Source: Sanderia malayensis
Lineage: Eukaryota > Cnidaria > Scyphozoa > Semaeostomeae > Pelagiidae
Length of the DNA: 64,000 nt
Assembly (NCBI GenBank): GCA_013076295.1
Contig: RQOL01000772.1
Coordinates: 4,617,087 to 4,681,086, forward strand
Reading direction: 5' to 3'
Part shown: piece after piece, positions 1-11,739 of the stretch
Layout: each line of letters starts with the position of its first letter
Numbering within the stretch: the first letter of the stretch is position 1
Position numbers and translations under genes: made by a program
Notes under the pieces: generated by a model
What the model saw: the letters and a program-made list of their open reading frames with translations, nothing else
Told to the model about the DNA's origin: nothing
The model's database searches: none

Positions 1-2
1 CA

Positions 3-587
3 TGTGCGAGTTTAAAGCGAAATGGAGCAACAAGATCTGGTAATTATCTTATCAACCCGAGTGAGAATCACTCAACCAAACCAGTGCAAGTTTATTGTGA
101 CATGAGTATCTTGAATGGTGTTGGAGTGACGTTAGTATCTCATGATAGCGAAAGAAAGACCAAAGTATCTGGCATTGAAACGCCTGGTGGATACCGAAAG
201 ATTGTGACATATTCTATACCAAATACGCAAATAGAAGCACTGAAACGTCATTCGAAACATTGTGATCAATTTATTAAGTATGATTGCTATGATAGTGTCA
301 TTCATTTGCACACTATAAATCCATTTGCATGGTGGGTATCATTCGATGGCCAAAAAATGCTAAATTGGGGTGGAGTTAGGCACCCCAATAAAGGTTGTGC
401 ATGTTCCTTGGATAAATCCTGCCCTAAAGGTACATGCATGTGTGACGCAAATGATAGTGTACTCCGCAGTGATAGTGGGTTGTTAAAGGATAAACAATTT
501 TTACCAGTAAAAGAACTTAAATTTGGAGATACTGGAGATCGCGGGGAGTACGGATTACACACTCTCGGCAAGCTCAGATGTTACTAA
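3..587 (+). CDS. Fibrinogen-like domain of a contactin-associated (Caspr/neurexin-IV-like) protein, 5' partial
   Basis: The frame is open from base 3 to a TAA at 585-587 and gives 194 residues; the true start lies before the window. It opens with a Cys-rich fibrinogen-related entry (N-Y-L-I-N-P, then PVQVYCDM), followed by a GVT..SHDSE segment, a SKHC.QFIKY.CYDS block, AWWVSFDG, and CACSLDKSC/CMCDAND cysteines, ending in FGDTGD...HTLGKLRCY. This order matches the fibrinogen-like module of Caspr/CNTNAP proteins, which are usually extracellular adhesion proteins. The ORF stops right after the domain, so this isoform has no membrane segment after it. An alternative GTG start at 84 is not credible because coding continues upstream. 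The domain call is firm. Which multidomain protein it belongs to cannot be told from this exon. Confidence 0.8.
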   Translation, partial: CASLKRNGATRSGNYLINPSENHSTKPVQVYCDMSILNGVGVTLVSHDSERKTKVSGIETPGGYRKIVTYSIPNTQIEALKRHSKHCDQFIKYDCYDSVIHLHTINPFAWWVSFDGQKMLNWGGVRHPNKGCACSLDKSCPKGTCMCDANDSVLRSDSGLLKDKQFLPVKELKFGDTGDRGEYGLHTLGKLRCY

Positions 588-1211
588 ATAATTTTAACAG
601 CATAACTTGAATGTTTTGTACTATGACCCACTAAAAATATCCTAAAGGTGTTTTTGTGATTGAATGGTGAATCTCACTTCTTTAGTTTCTTGTGCTCGGT
701 TTTTTACGAGCTGTCCACGCGATAGTTCTTGAACGGGCGTTCCACACCCCCTCAAGCATTTCAATTAAACAATAAGCATTTGTCTTTGCAGTTTGAAATT
801 ATTGCCATGACAGGGGGGTTATTAGCATTACATCCATAAAGAAGTATCGTTGTCGTATTTCAGTAGACATCCACGCATTAGAACCTGTGAACTCTGCATC
901 TGGTTTATTGTTAAAGACAATAACCTATTAGTGTCGTTTCTATTGTTGTGAGCAATGATTTCAGTCTGGAAGGTTCTTAATCCAGTTCTTAACACCCGCA
1001 TATAAGAAACAGTGGGTTCTTATATGCGGGTGCTTGCTGTATGTAACGGAACATTGCAGTCGAAGGTGCGGTTTTTCAAAGAAAGTATGCTCCTCTCTTT
1101 CCAGAAATTGTTGAATCGTTGTCTTTCAAACAATCGATCGATTTGCCATGCATCATCACTGACGTAGCTCTCCACTCCCAACTTGAGCAATTTTTATGCT
1201 TGGTCTCCATA
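588..1211. other. Intergenic or 3' flanking DNA
   Basis: I see no coding exon here. The only structure is a perfect hairpin at 993-1032, listed separately. Confidence 0.5.
993..1032. repeat. Perfect 16-bp hairpin
   Basis: CACCCGCATATAAGAA (993-1008) and its exact reverse complement (1017-1032) enclose an 8-nt loop. The stem is too short for a typical pre-miRNA. It may be the relic of a small foldback element. Confidence 0.7.
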
Positions 1212-1915
1212 TAGACCAGGCGGAGAGAGGGGGTAGGGTCCCCCGACGGGGAAATTTACGGGACCTAGTGAACTTAGTCAATTTTGGGGCGTTGAGCTCA
1301 AAAATCGTTAGTATACAGGCGTTGGGCGGGGCCTTCAGCCTCTATTTCACGTTTTATTACCTCGTTTTCACGAAAGTCACTTTAAAACGTGGGAATACTA
1401 AAACATCACAGCAAGCCCAAATAAAGAGTCTATCCACAGCTTTTTTAGATTTCTAACTATCAACTAGATAATATATAGTTAATGGGTGTGGTCTTTTAAA
1501 GACCAAATTAAATTGTGTTAAATTAAATTAATTTAAAGTCTCGCTTTTGCGATAAGAATTTTGAACATTGTGAAAGCAAAAACATCACAATCCCTGATAA
1601 AAAGGGGCAATAATCTTAAGTTTGTGAACTATCGAACCGAAGGCATCGCAAACTTCGAATATGATTTCCAACCTCGTTTTCATTTTCTAAAGTCTCCTTT
1701 TTGAAGTAAACAATTTGGTCATGCCTGCAACGAAAAACGAAAAATAAGCTAGATTTGGTTTACCAGGCTCATCATTTGGCTAACTTTTGCTAACTAGAAC
1801 AAGGCTATTTAGGTCTCTGGACCCCCTTTAGTGTGGCTTGTATGTGTGGTAAAATAGAACGACTGAATAGCTAGAGAGTTACGAAGTATCTACAAGTAAA
1901 CTTTTTAAAAAGTGG

Positions 1916-2620
1916 TTAGTCTTCATCTTCTTCCATCACATCATCAGAATCCTCTTCAAAATCACTGTGCACCACATCACTTCTGTCTTCATTTTCTTCG
2001 TAGTTAACCAGCAACTCACAAACATCATCGGGGTAACAAATTCCGCTCCACACCACTCTGCTTCTCTCATCCCGGCCATTGCTTGATGGGTCTTCTAGGT
2101 CGAGTATTAAGCGATTCGCATTCCTAAAAATCGATGCGACGTAATTTGCACGCATGATGTGAAGCTTCAAATTCGCTTGACAAGGCGGCAAGAGGCTCAA
2201 GTCAACTATTTTCTTCTCTCTTTCAAACTTTTGCCAGAAAATCGAATACCGCAGCTCGTTGACTGATGAGATCTTTTGGTTTCCATAAAACGTGCAGACG
2301 AATTTCTCCAAACCCTGTATAGTACTTTCAGAAAGAGGACAACTTCCCAGATCTGCAAATAAACGAATGAATTCCGGGCGTTTCAACATGGCTTTCCAAA
2401 GTGCTACTTTACCTTTCCTGAAGAAGCTCGAGACATAGTCGTTGCCAGAGAAGGCATGGATACCGATGAGAGCTTTTTTCTTCCCAACACTCAGTGTCGA
2501 TGACGTTACATTTATAATTTTCCTCCTTTTTCCTGCACCGTCATCAATAAGAATACGAGCCCCATGGAAATCATGAGCCACAAACAATGCAAGAATATCA
2601 ATATCCCCAGAAGAGATCAA
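1916..2620 (-). pseudogene. Transposon-associated ORF, longer copy (left arm plus spacer)
   Basis: A 234-residue ORF that begins near an SSGDIDILALFVAHDFH motif. It continues through GIHAFSGNDYVSSFFRKGK, an LEKFVCTFYG segment and an LLPPCQANLKLHIMRANY segment, and ends in an acidic tail. The spacing resembles a protein family that is very common in cnidarian and other invertebrate genomes (SSDTD...GLHAFTGCD...LPPC...LH..RA.YQ). As far as I know that family is associated with mobile DNA, and its N-terminal part looks PIN/FEN-nuclease-like. The family members are much longer, so this is probably the C-terminal part of a transposon protein. Function is unknown. Confidence 0.6.
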
Positions 2621-2627
2621 ACCATTA

Positions 2628-3098
2628 TTGCTTCTTCAGGAGGGAAGTCAGCTGCTTGCGCCAACGCAACTAACTCCTGTTTCTGAAAGTACTATACAGG
2701 GTTTGGAGAAATTCGTCTGCACGTTTTATGGAAACCAAAAGATCTCATCAGTCAACGACCTGCGGTATTCGATTTTCTGGCAAAGGTTTGAAAGAGAGAA
2801 GAAAATAGTTGACTTGAGCCTCTTGCCGCCTTGTCAAGCGAATTTGAAGCTTCACATCATGCGTGCAAATTACGTCGCATCGATTTTTAGGAATGCGAAT
2901 CGCTTAATACTCGACCTAGAAGACCCATCAAGCAATGGCTGGGATGAGAGAAGCAGAGTGGTGTGGAGCGGAATTTGTTACCCCGATGATGTTTGTGAGT
3001 TGCTGGTTAACTACGAAGAAAATGAAGACAGAAGTGATGTGGTGCACAGTGATTTTGAAGAGGATTCTGATGATGTGATGGGAGAAGATGAAGATTAA
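2628..3098 (+). pseudogene. Transposon-associated ORF, truncated copy (right arm)
   Basis: From about 2680 the 156-residue ORF repeats the C-terminal part of the opposite-strand ORF at 1916-2620, with only a handful of substitutions (for example E/D, K/R, R/W and E/G). The residues before that come from the element's spacer. It lacks the SSGDIDI and HAFSGND motifs and so is 5'-truncated by the inverted duplication. Confidence 0.6.
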
Positions 3099-3814
3099 CC
3101 ATTTTTTAAAAAGTTTACTTGTAGATACTTCGTAACTCTCTAGCTATTCAGTTGTTCTATTTTACCACACATACAAGCCATACTAAAGGGGTCCAGAGGC
3201 CTAAATAGCCTTGTTCTAGTTAGCAAACGCTAGCCAAATGATGAGCCTGGTAAACCAAATCTGGCTTATTTTTCGTTTTTCGTTGCAGCCATGACCAAAT
3301 TGTTTATTTCAAAAAGGAGACTTTAGAAAATGAAAACGAGGTTGGAAATCATATTCGAAGTTTGCGATGCCTTCGGTTCGATAGTTCACAAACTTAAGGT
3401 TATTGCCCCTTTTTATCAGGGATTGTGATGTTTTTGCTTTCACAATGTTCAAAATTCTTATCGCAAAAGCGAGACTTTAAATTGTGAAGACGAGGCTAAA
3501 GACCACACCCATTAACTGTATATTATCTAGTTGATAGTTACAAACCTAAAAAAGCTGTGGATAGACTCTTTATTTGGGCTTGCTGTGATGTTTTTGCTTC
3601 CCCACGTTTTAAAGTGATTTTCATGAAAACGAGGTAATAAAACGTGAAATAGAGGTTGAAGGCCCCATCCAACGCCTGTATACCAACGATTTTTGAGCTC
3701 AGCGCCCCAAAATTGACTAAGTTCACTAGGTCCCGTAAATTTCCCCGTCGGGGGACCCTACCCCCTCTCTCCGCCTGGTCTAATAGGGAATTTGTAACAG
3801 GCATATAATTTCAG

Positions 3815-4285
3815 AAATTTCGTTTAAAGTTTACAATTATGTTGGATGGGAGAAATGACTTTACGCTTTTTAAGACTGTCAACATTGCTTCAGAACACAC
3901 GGGTGTAAATTTTAAACGCTATGAGTGACCAAAGTTTTGTTTGGAAAAAAATTGATAACTTCTCCAATGTTCCAGTTAGAGCAACTATCGTAGCGACCTC
4001 TTCAACATCTCCAAGGCCTGTTTTGGTTTCTTCGGTCGTGACTAAGGCCAAGGCTAAAACGTCGCAGTATGAACGAATTTTGCACGAGTATTACAGAAAC
4101 TTAAATGCGACAGCACAAAAGAATGGCTCTATCCACCAGAACAACGAAACTTCAAATGGAAACACAACATGGAGTAAAACTGACAGAAACCTTGCATTGA
4201 TATTGCCTCTGGTTCTCTTGGCTGCATTTTTAACTCTCGTCGCTTCATGCCACCGATACGACACAGCAAGAAGAACGCGAAAAAC
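3815..4285 (+). pseudogene. Single-pass membrane protein exon, frameshifted and interrupted
   Basis: A splice acceptor (TTTCAG, ending 3814) opens a frame that runs to a TGA at 3926-3928. A second frame overlaps it from 3921 and continues to the hAT insertion at 4286. Together they look like one exon broken by a frameshift: a polar region with potential N-glycosylation sites (NNETS, NGNTT), then one hydrophobic span (LALILPLVLLAAFLTLVAS), then a basic tail (RRTRK). I do not recognise the family. It could be a decayed last exon of a receptor-like protein. No intact partner exons were seen nearby. Confidence 0.35.
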
Positions 4286-4913
4286 CAGTGGCGTAGATAC
4301 AGGGGGCATGGGGGGCGACCGCCCCCCCACCAGAGCTTCCGAGCCATTTTGTCGGAAAATTTAAGATTTTGACGGAAAGTTTTGAAAATGATCTTAAAGG
4401 ACAGTTTGAAAACATTTTCAAATTGCTAGAAATAGCCTTGACTCTTCCAGCATCGTCAGCTCACGACGAACGATCTTTCAGCTGCTTAAAGAGAGTCACG
4501 ACGTATCTCCGAAGTACCATGAATGAAGAGCGTCTTTCAAACTTGGCGTGGATCTCCATCAATCGCGAAACAGTGGCAAATGTGCCATTAAGAAAGATGC
4601 AAGAACCCTTTCTTAAAGCAAAAACAAGAACACTTGTCTATTCATCATTTGTTTACGATGTTCTATATTTTGGTTTTTGTTCTGTTGTAACGTTTTGAAA
4701 ATGATAATCACCAAAACATTTCATTTCCCGATTGGTGTTTTTCTCAACTAACTGTCATTTTTCATGTTTAAATTCTGTGTATATTCAGAAACGTCTTATC
4801 GAACAATTTCCTAAATTCGGGCGTGCCCTTGTGGACGCGCCCAAAAGATACACCTTTTTGTCGGAAAATTTTGGTCTTTGCCCCCCCGCTAAATATTTCT
4901 ATCTACGCCACTG
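4286..4913 (+). mobile_element. Internally deleted hAT transposon fragment
   Basis: The ends CAGTGGCGTAGATA (4286) and TATCTACGCCACTG (ending 4913) are inverted copies of the kind seen on hAT elements. An ORF at 4369-4698 encodes the C-terminal hAT dimerisation domain: LPASSAHDERSFSCLKRV followed by TYLRSTMNEERLSNLAWISI. The rest of the transposase, including the zinc finger and catalytic core, is missing. No convincing 8-bp target duplication remains, so the copy is old or rearranged. It lies directly after the basic tail of the membrane exon at 3815-4285. Confidence 0.75.
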
Positions 4914-6179
4914 TAAGACTAACAGTGTATTTCAAAAAATGAAAGCAACGGGAACAAATTTAATTTACCTGCCCATTTCAAGCAGTGTCTATACTGGCTT
5001 TGCACTCCAACAGTATTCAATATCGATTCTACAGCACTGCAACGAAATGAAATAAGAAACTTGAAATGATATAAAGATTTCAAAGATTGGCAACACATAG
5101 CCTTAAAACGTAGCATTAGCTCAAATAATTGTAAAATGTGTTCGAAATCAACGCTTTCAATTATGTTATGAGTTTCAAAGCATCTTTCCTTCCGCAAGGC
5201 CCATCGATAAGTGGGTGAGTTGAGCAAAACCTTCAGGGGTAACTTTGCACAGGCCCTACAAAAAAGAAACGTGCAGAGCAGCGTTACGAGATTTCATGCT
5301 TTCTTTAGCCACGCTCCACCCCTGGCAAAAACGCGTACACCACTGATTTGGCCAACAAGATTATGTTTCACCGGGGGTTAAGTACAGAACGAGACACAGG
5401 GACTCAATGTAACGAGTCTACTAACTGAAAGTAGAACATGTGTTGTTGTAAACCTCGTACGCAACAGGAAAAAGTAGCATAGTGAATGCCATTAGGTATT
5501 CACAGTCACCCATGCCAATCTACGGGAAAAAGCATGATCGTTACTTGCTGTGTGATGATGAATACAAATTATCATTAAACTTCCCCAAAACAAGTTTCAT
5601 CACACGAGTAATATGTCATATCACGGTATAGCGGTCGTAACTTCGTCAGAGCCGGATCAAAGTAAATGTTTCTCTAAACCAATCGATTCTCGCTTCAGCA
5701 ATCACAGCCTCCCCAAAGCCATAATTGAATTTTGGCAAATGCACATGGCATGGTAGTGGTTCGTTACTTTCAAAGTCAAAAATTTCTTTGATTTGAATTC
5801 ATCCACTTTCACTCTCCCTGTTCACTAGAAAGTTTCGTGCTCTCTACATCAGGTACCCAATTTTATTTCAAGTTTGGCGCGACCAGACTACCGCCGTATG
5901 TTATGTTCGAGTTGATTATCATTGATGCAATACAAGCAAGGTGAATGAAATAACGACCACGCAAGATTAAAGATAATTTTTCATTTTAAATACAGCCTGT
6001 TGGGAAATATATTTTTGATAAAGTCATGATTATTGAAAGTCGTCAGCCAGTAAAAGGGAGAAGGCCTTAGAAATATCTGTACCACTGCACTAGGCCAAGT
6101 TATCACGCCTAGAGATACATTCATTTGTTGCATTGCACTTTTACAACTGCAGAGAAAGTTTGGAAGCCTGTTATTAATC
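4914..6179. other. Intergenic region upstream of CENPJ
   Basis: I see no supported exon or repeat here. The short ORFs lack recognisable motifs and splice-site support. The CENPJ promoter is expected just before 6180. Confidence 0.4.
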
Positions 6180-9100
6180 ATGTCTGGGCCGTTACCGAAT
6201 AGTTTACGAGAAAAATTCAAACTACTTCGTCAATGGCAGATGCAACAACAAGACGATTTTTTGAAAAAACAAATACGTTATAAACAGAATCAACTTTTAA
6301 CAATAGAGACAATGTCACCAAATGTAAGACACACCTCAAATACAGTTGGAAATGAAACAGATCACGAGAAAGATCATCTTATCATGGAAGATGAGAGTAT
6401 TGAGGAGGAGCCGTTATCAAAAAATTTGCCATTTTTGCAAAGAATGTCTCCCAACTCACTGCAAACAGCTTTGAGTGATGCTCTGATTGATATAGCAAGA
6501 AGTGATGAAGACAATGAAGATGAAAAGAAAACTTGTAATAATGAAGCAGATTCTGTTCCTGAAGATATTGTTGACAGTGATGAATATCCAAAAGAGAATT
6601 TTGTTAATGATGATAATAATGGTATTGATTGTTTTAATGATAACAAAAGTTGTGGCTCTGATGATGATGATTATACCAATTCTGATAACTTATGGAACAG
6701 ATCAGAAATGTTGCAAACTGTGGTTTTTAATCCGAAGAGTTTCCCTGACAAGAAATCACAAGCCGAGGAGCCATTGTCACCTGCAAGCTCAATTCTCGGA
6801 AGTGGAAGTGATGTGGATGAAGGAGTTTATCCAATTGTTTATTCCGAAGATAATGTTTCAGAAAATGAAGAAAATCAAATTGATAATAGAGAAAACAATG
6901 AATACCAGGATGTAATCAGTGTTCCGTTCGATGAAATACCAGCACAATCAAAACTGGGTAAGGAAATTTATTGCATCATGCTTTGAATTAGGAATAACAT
7001 ATTTCAAAAAAATGCTGCAAGGCTTATTTATCAGAGATCACATGTTAGACCCTGTTGCATTGAATTACCTTTTAGGAACTGCTGTAACATCATTCGAAGC
7101 CCTTGTAGAAAAGCAACTACATACTGCAAGCAAAAAGAAGTCCCCAGTGCAAAAGCAAATAAATTCAGGCAACAATAAAAAGCCATTCCTCCGCAAAGGT
7201 GAGGGAATTGCAAGATTCAAAGGCTACTCAAATGCCAGACATATTACCAAACAAAACCCAGGGAAAACGAATTCTGTCTCTAGTGCTGCCGTCAGCTTAC
7301 CAAAGACGTCATTGAAGTTGGTCCCTAAACCAATGCTCAGAACTTCCCACCCACCAAAGGTTGACAGAGAAGATGTTAAAAATAGACTCATTAACACAAG
7401 CCCAGACTCTAGCATAGAAACATCATTTCAGAAAATGCTTTTGAAGTCTAATGCAAATGATAAGGTATGTTTTGGCAATTAAAATGTATCTCAGGTTCGT
7501 GTTCTTAAGTGATGTTGACATATTGTTTATTAAACTGCTTTTTATTATTAGATTGATGATGAAGAGTTGAAAGAATTTGAGCTACTGGAAGAGGCTGCTG
7601 AAAATACATCTCTGTCATCTGATGCTTCTATCGTGGTGCAGATGATGTGCAAAGCTACCTCAAAATCAGCACAAAATTCCACTTCAAGTCCAATGAGCAA
7701 AACCATGTATTACCCACGTAAGTCCAGTATGAACCTTAAGACTTGATAACTGACTTATCTTCTGTTGTTTATTGATTATTGCTGAGAGAGTTTGTTTTTG
7801 TTGCCTTCAAAAAAGAGCATGCAAAGAGGAACGCTTTGTCTGTCAACATGGAAAGTTTAGATGAAGAAAGCCTTGAAAATTCTCCAAATGCTGGCCTTTC
7901 TAGTTCAACAGCCTTGATAGTAGACAGATTAGAAGGTCTTCCGAAGGATAATAGTAAGCGGGTTTTCAAATTTAGATCTACTAAGATGCAAAAATATGTA
8001 TGTTGTTGACAAGAGGTTCTTGTGTTTAGCTGATGCTTTTTATTTTCATGTCAAGTAGGAGATATGCCGACTGAAGATGTTGAATTTTTGGACCAATCAG
8101 CGTGGGCTGATACGACGCTACAATCGCAAGACGAGTCTGATTTGACCATGACAGAGTCACCGAAAGTTGATTCAAGAAAGGTTCTATCATCACCGCAAAA
8201 AATTGGATCCCCTCCTCCTACTTCGAATTTAATGAAGCATCTCTTCCCTAACTTAAAGGAGAAGGTAAATCGATGATTATTTATTAATTTTTCTTTGAAC
8301 GCATTCGCTTATATTATGTTTGTTTGTTCATCTGATCTTTCGTTTTTTTGTACTAGACTGTGCCCAGAGAGATTGAGAATGAGAAGAAAAATGAACAGAG
8401 AAATGTGATTGAAAATACGCGGCCGCCGACGTTTGATTCTCAATTACCTGGCCAAAATTCATCGGATGTTATGAAAACCAAGCTTTCAGAACTCGAAAGT
8501 GAAATATCAAAATTTAAGCAAGAAAATAATAATCTCGAGAAACTGAAAATTGAAAGAGAGAAGGTATTTTTTAGCTGCAGGTGCATCGATATTTGATTTA
8601 ACTGTTGATAGATTTTAAGACTCGCGGGTAGTCATATATTGCAAACTATTTTGTATTGTAGGAACTTTCCAAGTTGCGTACTGAAGTTGAACGATTTCAA
8701 AAGCAACGTTCAGATGAGCTTGAAAGGATTGAGAAATTCAAAGACGAAGAAGCACGAAAAATCAAGTATGAATTGCAATACTATGCTTTGTATCTCGTAT
8801 TATCGACTATTAATCGTGCCATTCGCATTGCCGTACAAAGCTGGCATTTACTGCATGCATAGTTTTTAATTGATGTTTTTGCAGACGAGAGAGGAAACTA
8901 TTCGAGAAGTACCAGAAGGAGGCTCGTACAATTCCTAACAAAAAAGACAGAGATGAAATAGAGGCTTTGAAGCAACAGGTAAGTATTATTTTATTGACCA
9001 ACACAGTTTGCCTGGTCACGAAATGTAATTGGTCTTTATTTGAAAGGAATTCCATTCTCACAAGGTCTATCCTTTTGATAGCCACTTTCTATTGCTTACG

Positions 9101-11308
9101 AACTCAGAGCTTCATGTACATGGGTGTCGGAGTTAATTGGGAGGGATTGAGTGAACGAGATCTCTTACAGTTTTGTAAATATCTATCAGACTCTGGCTTA
9201 TGTGGTTCATTCTCTTGTGAACAGCTTGAGGAGCTACAGGATGAGGTAAAAAGACGTGAAACAAGGTGGAATGGCAGTGCAGCAAGATTTCGTAAACGAA
9301 TTGAGGATTTAGAAAATGAAAATCACCAACTGAAGGAGAATTTGAAAATAGTCGAAAAGGAACGTTTACAACGATGGTCTGAGCAAAAAAACAACACCCC
9401 AGTGAGTTTGTGTTTTGGATTTTCACTTTGTTATTTGTTCATTGCATTTGAAGATAATTCTTTTATGTTTTATGTTATACAGGAGGATAACGGAGAAGTA
9501 AAGAGAGTCGAACATAATCCTCGTCTTGATGTTGTTCCTGAAGAGCATCCACCATCTCCGAGGTTTGTTTCTTTGTTGATATGTAGCTTTATAAGGTTTC
9601 TTTCTTTGTTGAAATTGTTTGCGTTTTTGATCTATTGTTATGCAAATTTTCTTGCTCAAACCTTGGGCCGCTTCTAGACGCCAATTCGCGTCAGGTGGTG
9701 TGTAACTTTTGCTCACTAAGTGTATATTTATCAGATGTATTTCCATGTCACTTTTTCTTTCAAGCTGCGTTTCATCAGTTTATTTTCGCTCCAACTCAAT
9801 TTCACTTCTGACTCTCAAAACTAGGAAGGACAGCAATTCTGTTGCTCCGCCGACTCAACGGCTCTCTGTCACACCAGAGAAACCTGTTGCAAGTCAAGAA
9901 AAACAGGACTTAATCAACACACAGACAAGATATTCGGATGGAAAGGTGAGCTACATATGCTTATATTACCATCGCTGCTAATAATCATCCTATTACTTAT
10001 GCGCAGCTGTTTCTGTATCATTGATTGTTACAGTAGAATATTTTGTTTGCTTTTTAGGTTGAACGAATTCTCAGCAACGGATCACGTGAGATTACCTTTC
10101 CCAATGGAACAATAAAGACCATAGATCCAACCAATCAGAACGTTGTTGTGTCGTTCTTCAACGGAGACATGAAACAGATATTGGCCGATGAAAGAGTTGT
10201 GAGTTGAAGATTTGCATCTCTAGAGATCTTTAAATTATGATCACGCTCTTTATCATCAAATTATGACCATATATCAGACTTCATATATCGTATTATCAAC
10301 CTAGGTATACTATTACGCAGAGTCAAAGACAACTCATACAACATGCAAGGATGGTCTGGAGATGTTTGAGTTCTCCAAGTAAATAGTATAATAATTTAAG
10401 ATCTCTTTTTCTCTACTCAATTTTTTTTCTGCAAGTTCTGTCTACCTCTTTCTACGAACCATTTGTCTATTTCTTTTATTTATATTTACTTCTGTCTACA
10501 TGCCCCAGGAAGTACCGATCACTACCTTCTTTAATATTTCATTTTTTTCCAGTGGACAAGTTGAGAAGCACTACCCGAATGGACGTAAGGAAATAATTTA
10601 CCCTGACAAAACAGTGAAGTGCATCTTCGTAAATGGAGCTGAAGAGACTGTGTTTGCCGATGGAACCATACAAAACCTCGAGATCAACGGGGATAGGACA
10701 ATCTCGTTTCCAAACGGACAAAGAGAGATCCATACTCAGCAATACAAGGTTTGTATCAGAGACTCTCTCTTTTCTATGAGAAATTCACCTTGCTGGATCT
10801 GTGTAGACGTGCTAACATTTACATGTTATTGATATACCCTAACTCCTTAAAGTAAAGCTGTCTTTGTAGACTTGTGGCGATGCGATGCGATGCGAGAACA
10901 GATTCCAACTCCTGGGATCACGCATTGCTGACCTCCACGCAACCCTGCTTTCTTTCTCGTAATTCTGCTACACCAGCAAGTCCAGTGTCCCGCTGGATTG
11001 TCTCAATCAGGGTTGTTTGCCCACGTCCCGGTTTCCATTTTCCATGTTTTGGCTGCTATAAAGCATGAACTGGTTTGCAGCAAGCTTTGAGTGGCACACA
11101 CAAGACGAGTATTCTACTTAATGGTGCTTCCAGGGGTTAATTATAACAAAAGTGATTCAATTTTTCTCTATCGTAGAGACGAGAATACCCAGATGGAACA
11201 TCGAAAACAGTTTATCAAGATGGTAAACAAGAGACGAGGTATGCCAGTGGTAGATTGCGAATCAAAGATCCTCAAGGTAACATATTAGTTGATACAGGCA
11301 CGTCTTAG
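6180..11308 (+). CDS. CENPJ: Centromere protein J / CPAP / SAS-4, centriole assembly scaffold
   Basis: Spliced exons: 6180-6957, 6992-7464, 7552-7717, 7816-7953, 8059-8264, 8357-8563, 8662-8765, 8885-8978, 9225-9401, 9483-9562, 9825-9945, 10058-10198, 10305-10378, 10553-10748 and 11177-11308, giving about 1028 residues. Landmarks follow the CPAP order. An acidic N-terminus comes first. [13 protein letters not shown] (about 322-335) is the tubulin/microtubule-binding end of the PN2-3 region. [10 protein letters not shown] is followed by a long coiled coil (about 600-780). The C-terminal TCP10/G-box domain (about 850-1028) has repeated PNG/PDG..E/K beta-hairpins ([38 protein letters not shown]). 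The domain binds STIL/Ana2 in known proteins and elongates centrioles. The junction 6957/6992 implies a 34-nt intron, which is unusually short. The 8056 or 8059 acceptor choice changes one residue. Confidence 0.92.
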
Positions 11309-11739
11309 TTATGAGACTAGTCTTAGTTGAGCACACAGAGATCTGATTTGCATATGCTTAGCTTATATAGATAAACTACTTTCATATGAAACGTTTTAGC
11401 AATTTCTAATTTGTAAATATGTTACATAGCCGTGGAAACAATAGAATTTTGGGGTTTTTTATTATAAATTCAGCGATGCATATTTCTAAAACTTGCATGT
11501 GTAATGAAGATTGCAAAGTTGTGTTGTTTTTGGTCAGAGTGACAAAAAATAAAACAAAAAAATATAGCTCAGAGCTCATATAAATCATTACCGTCCACAT
11601 ATTGGATTGTTACAATTTATTGAATCTGAATTTTGCTAACATCAATTACATAACAAGTTAAATTATGCATGTATCAAAGTTTTAACAAAGAATAAAATTG
11701 AAATTCTACTAAAATCATCGCAAATTCTATTACGATGGA
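11309..11739. other. Convergent 3' region between CENPJ and BLMH
   Basis: The two stop codons lie 431 bp apart on opposite strands. Candidate poly(A) signals are AATAAA at 11548-11553 and 11691-11696 for the + gene and TTTATT at 11616-11621 for the - gene. The transcripts may therefore overlap at their 3' ends. Confidence 0.5.

Larger units (their letters stand above)
1212..3782. mobile_element. Foldback DNA element with 1.1-kb inverted arms
   Basis: The left arm (1212-2334) and right arm (2680-3782) are inverted copies with few differences. They begin and end with TAGACCAGGCGGAGAG and its complement, and 345 bp lie between them. Each arm carries a copy of the same ORF reading outward. The left copy is longer because it begins in the central spacer. 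Arm differences include an indel near 1495-1550 and scattered substitutions. Flanks show only a possible short ATA or TA duplication, so the transposon superfamily is not established. Confidence 0.85.

Noticed and set aside
84..587. A complete small protein starting at GTG 84
   Set aside because: The frame is open upstream to base 3 and encodes the expected start of the fibrinogen-like fold, so this is a partial exon, not a short gene.
993..1032. A pre-miRNA
   Set aside because: A 16-bp stem is shorter than any usual precursor, and nothing extends the fold.
1196..1456. An 86-residue ORF with a mirrored partner at 3538-3804
   Set aside because: It reads across the inverted ends of the foldback element, and the match follows from the arm identity. 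No family is recognised, so it is not called a gene.
6502..6915. Met/Ile-rich 137-residue ORF
   Set aside because: It is the shifted frame of the acidic CENPJ exon. Its composition is what repeated GAT/GAA codons give when read out of frame.
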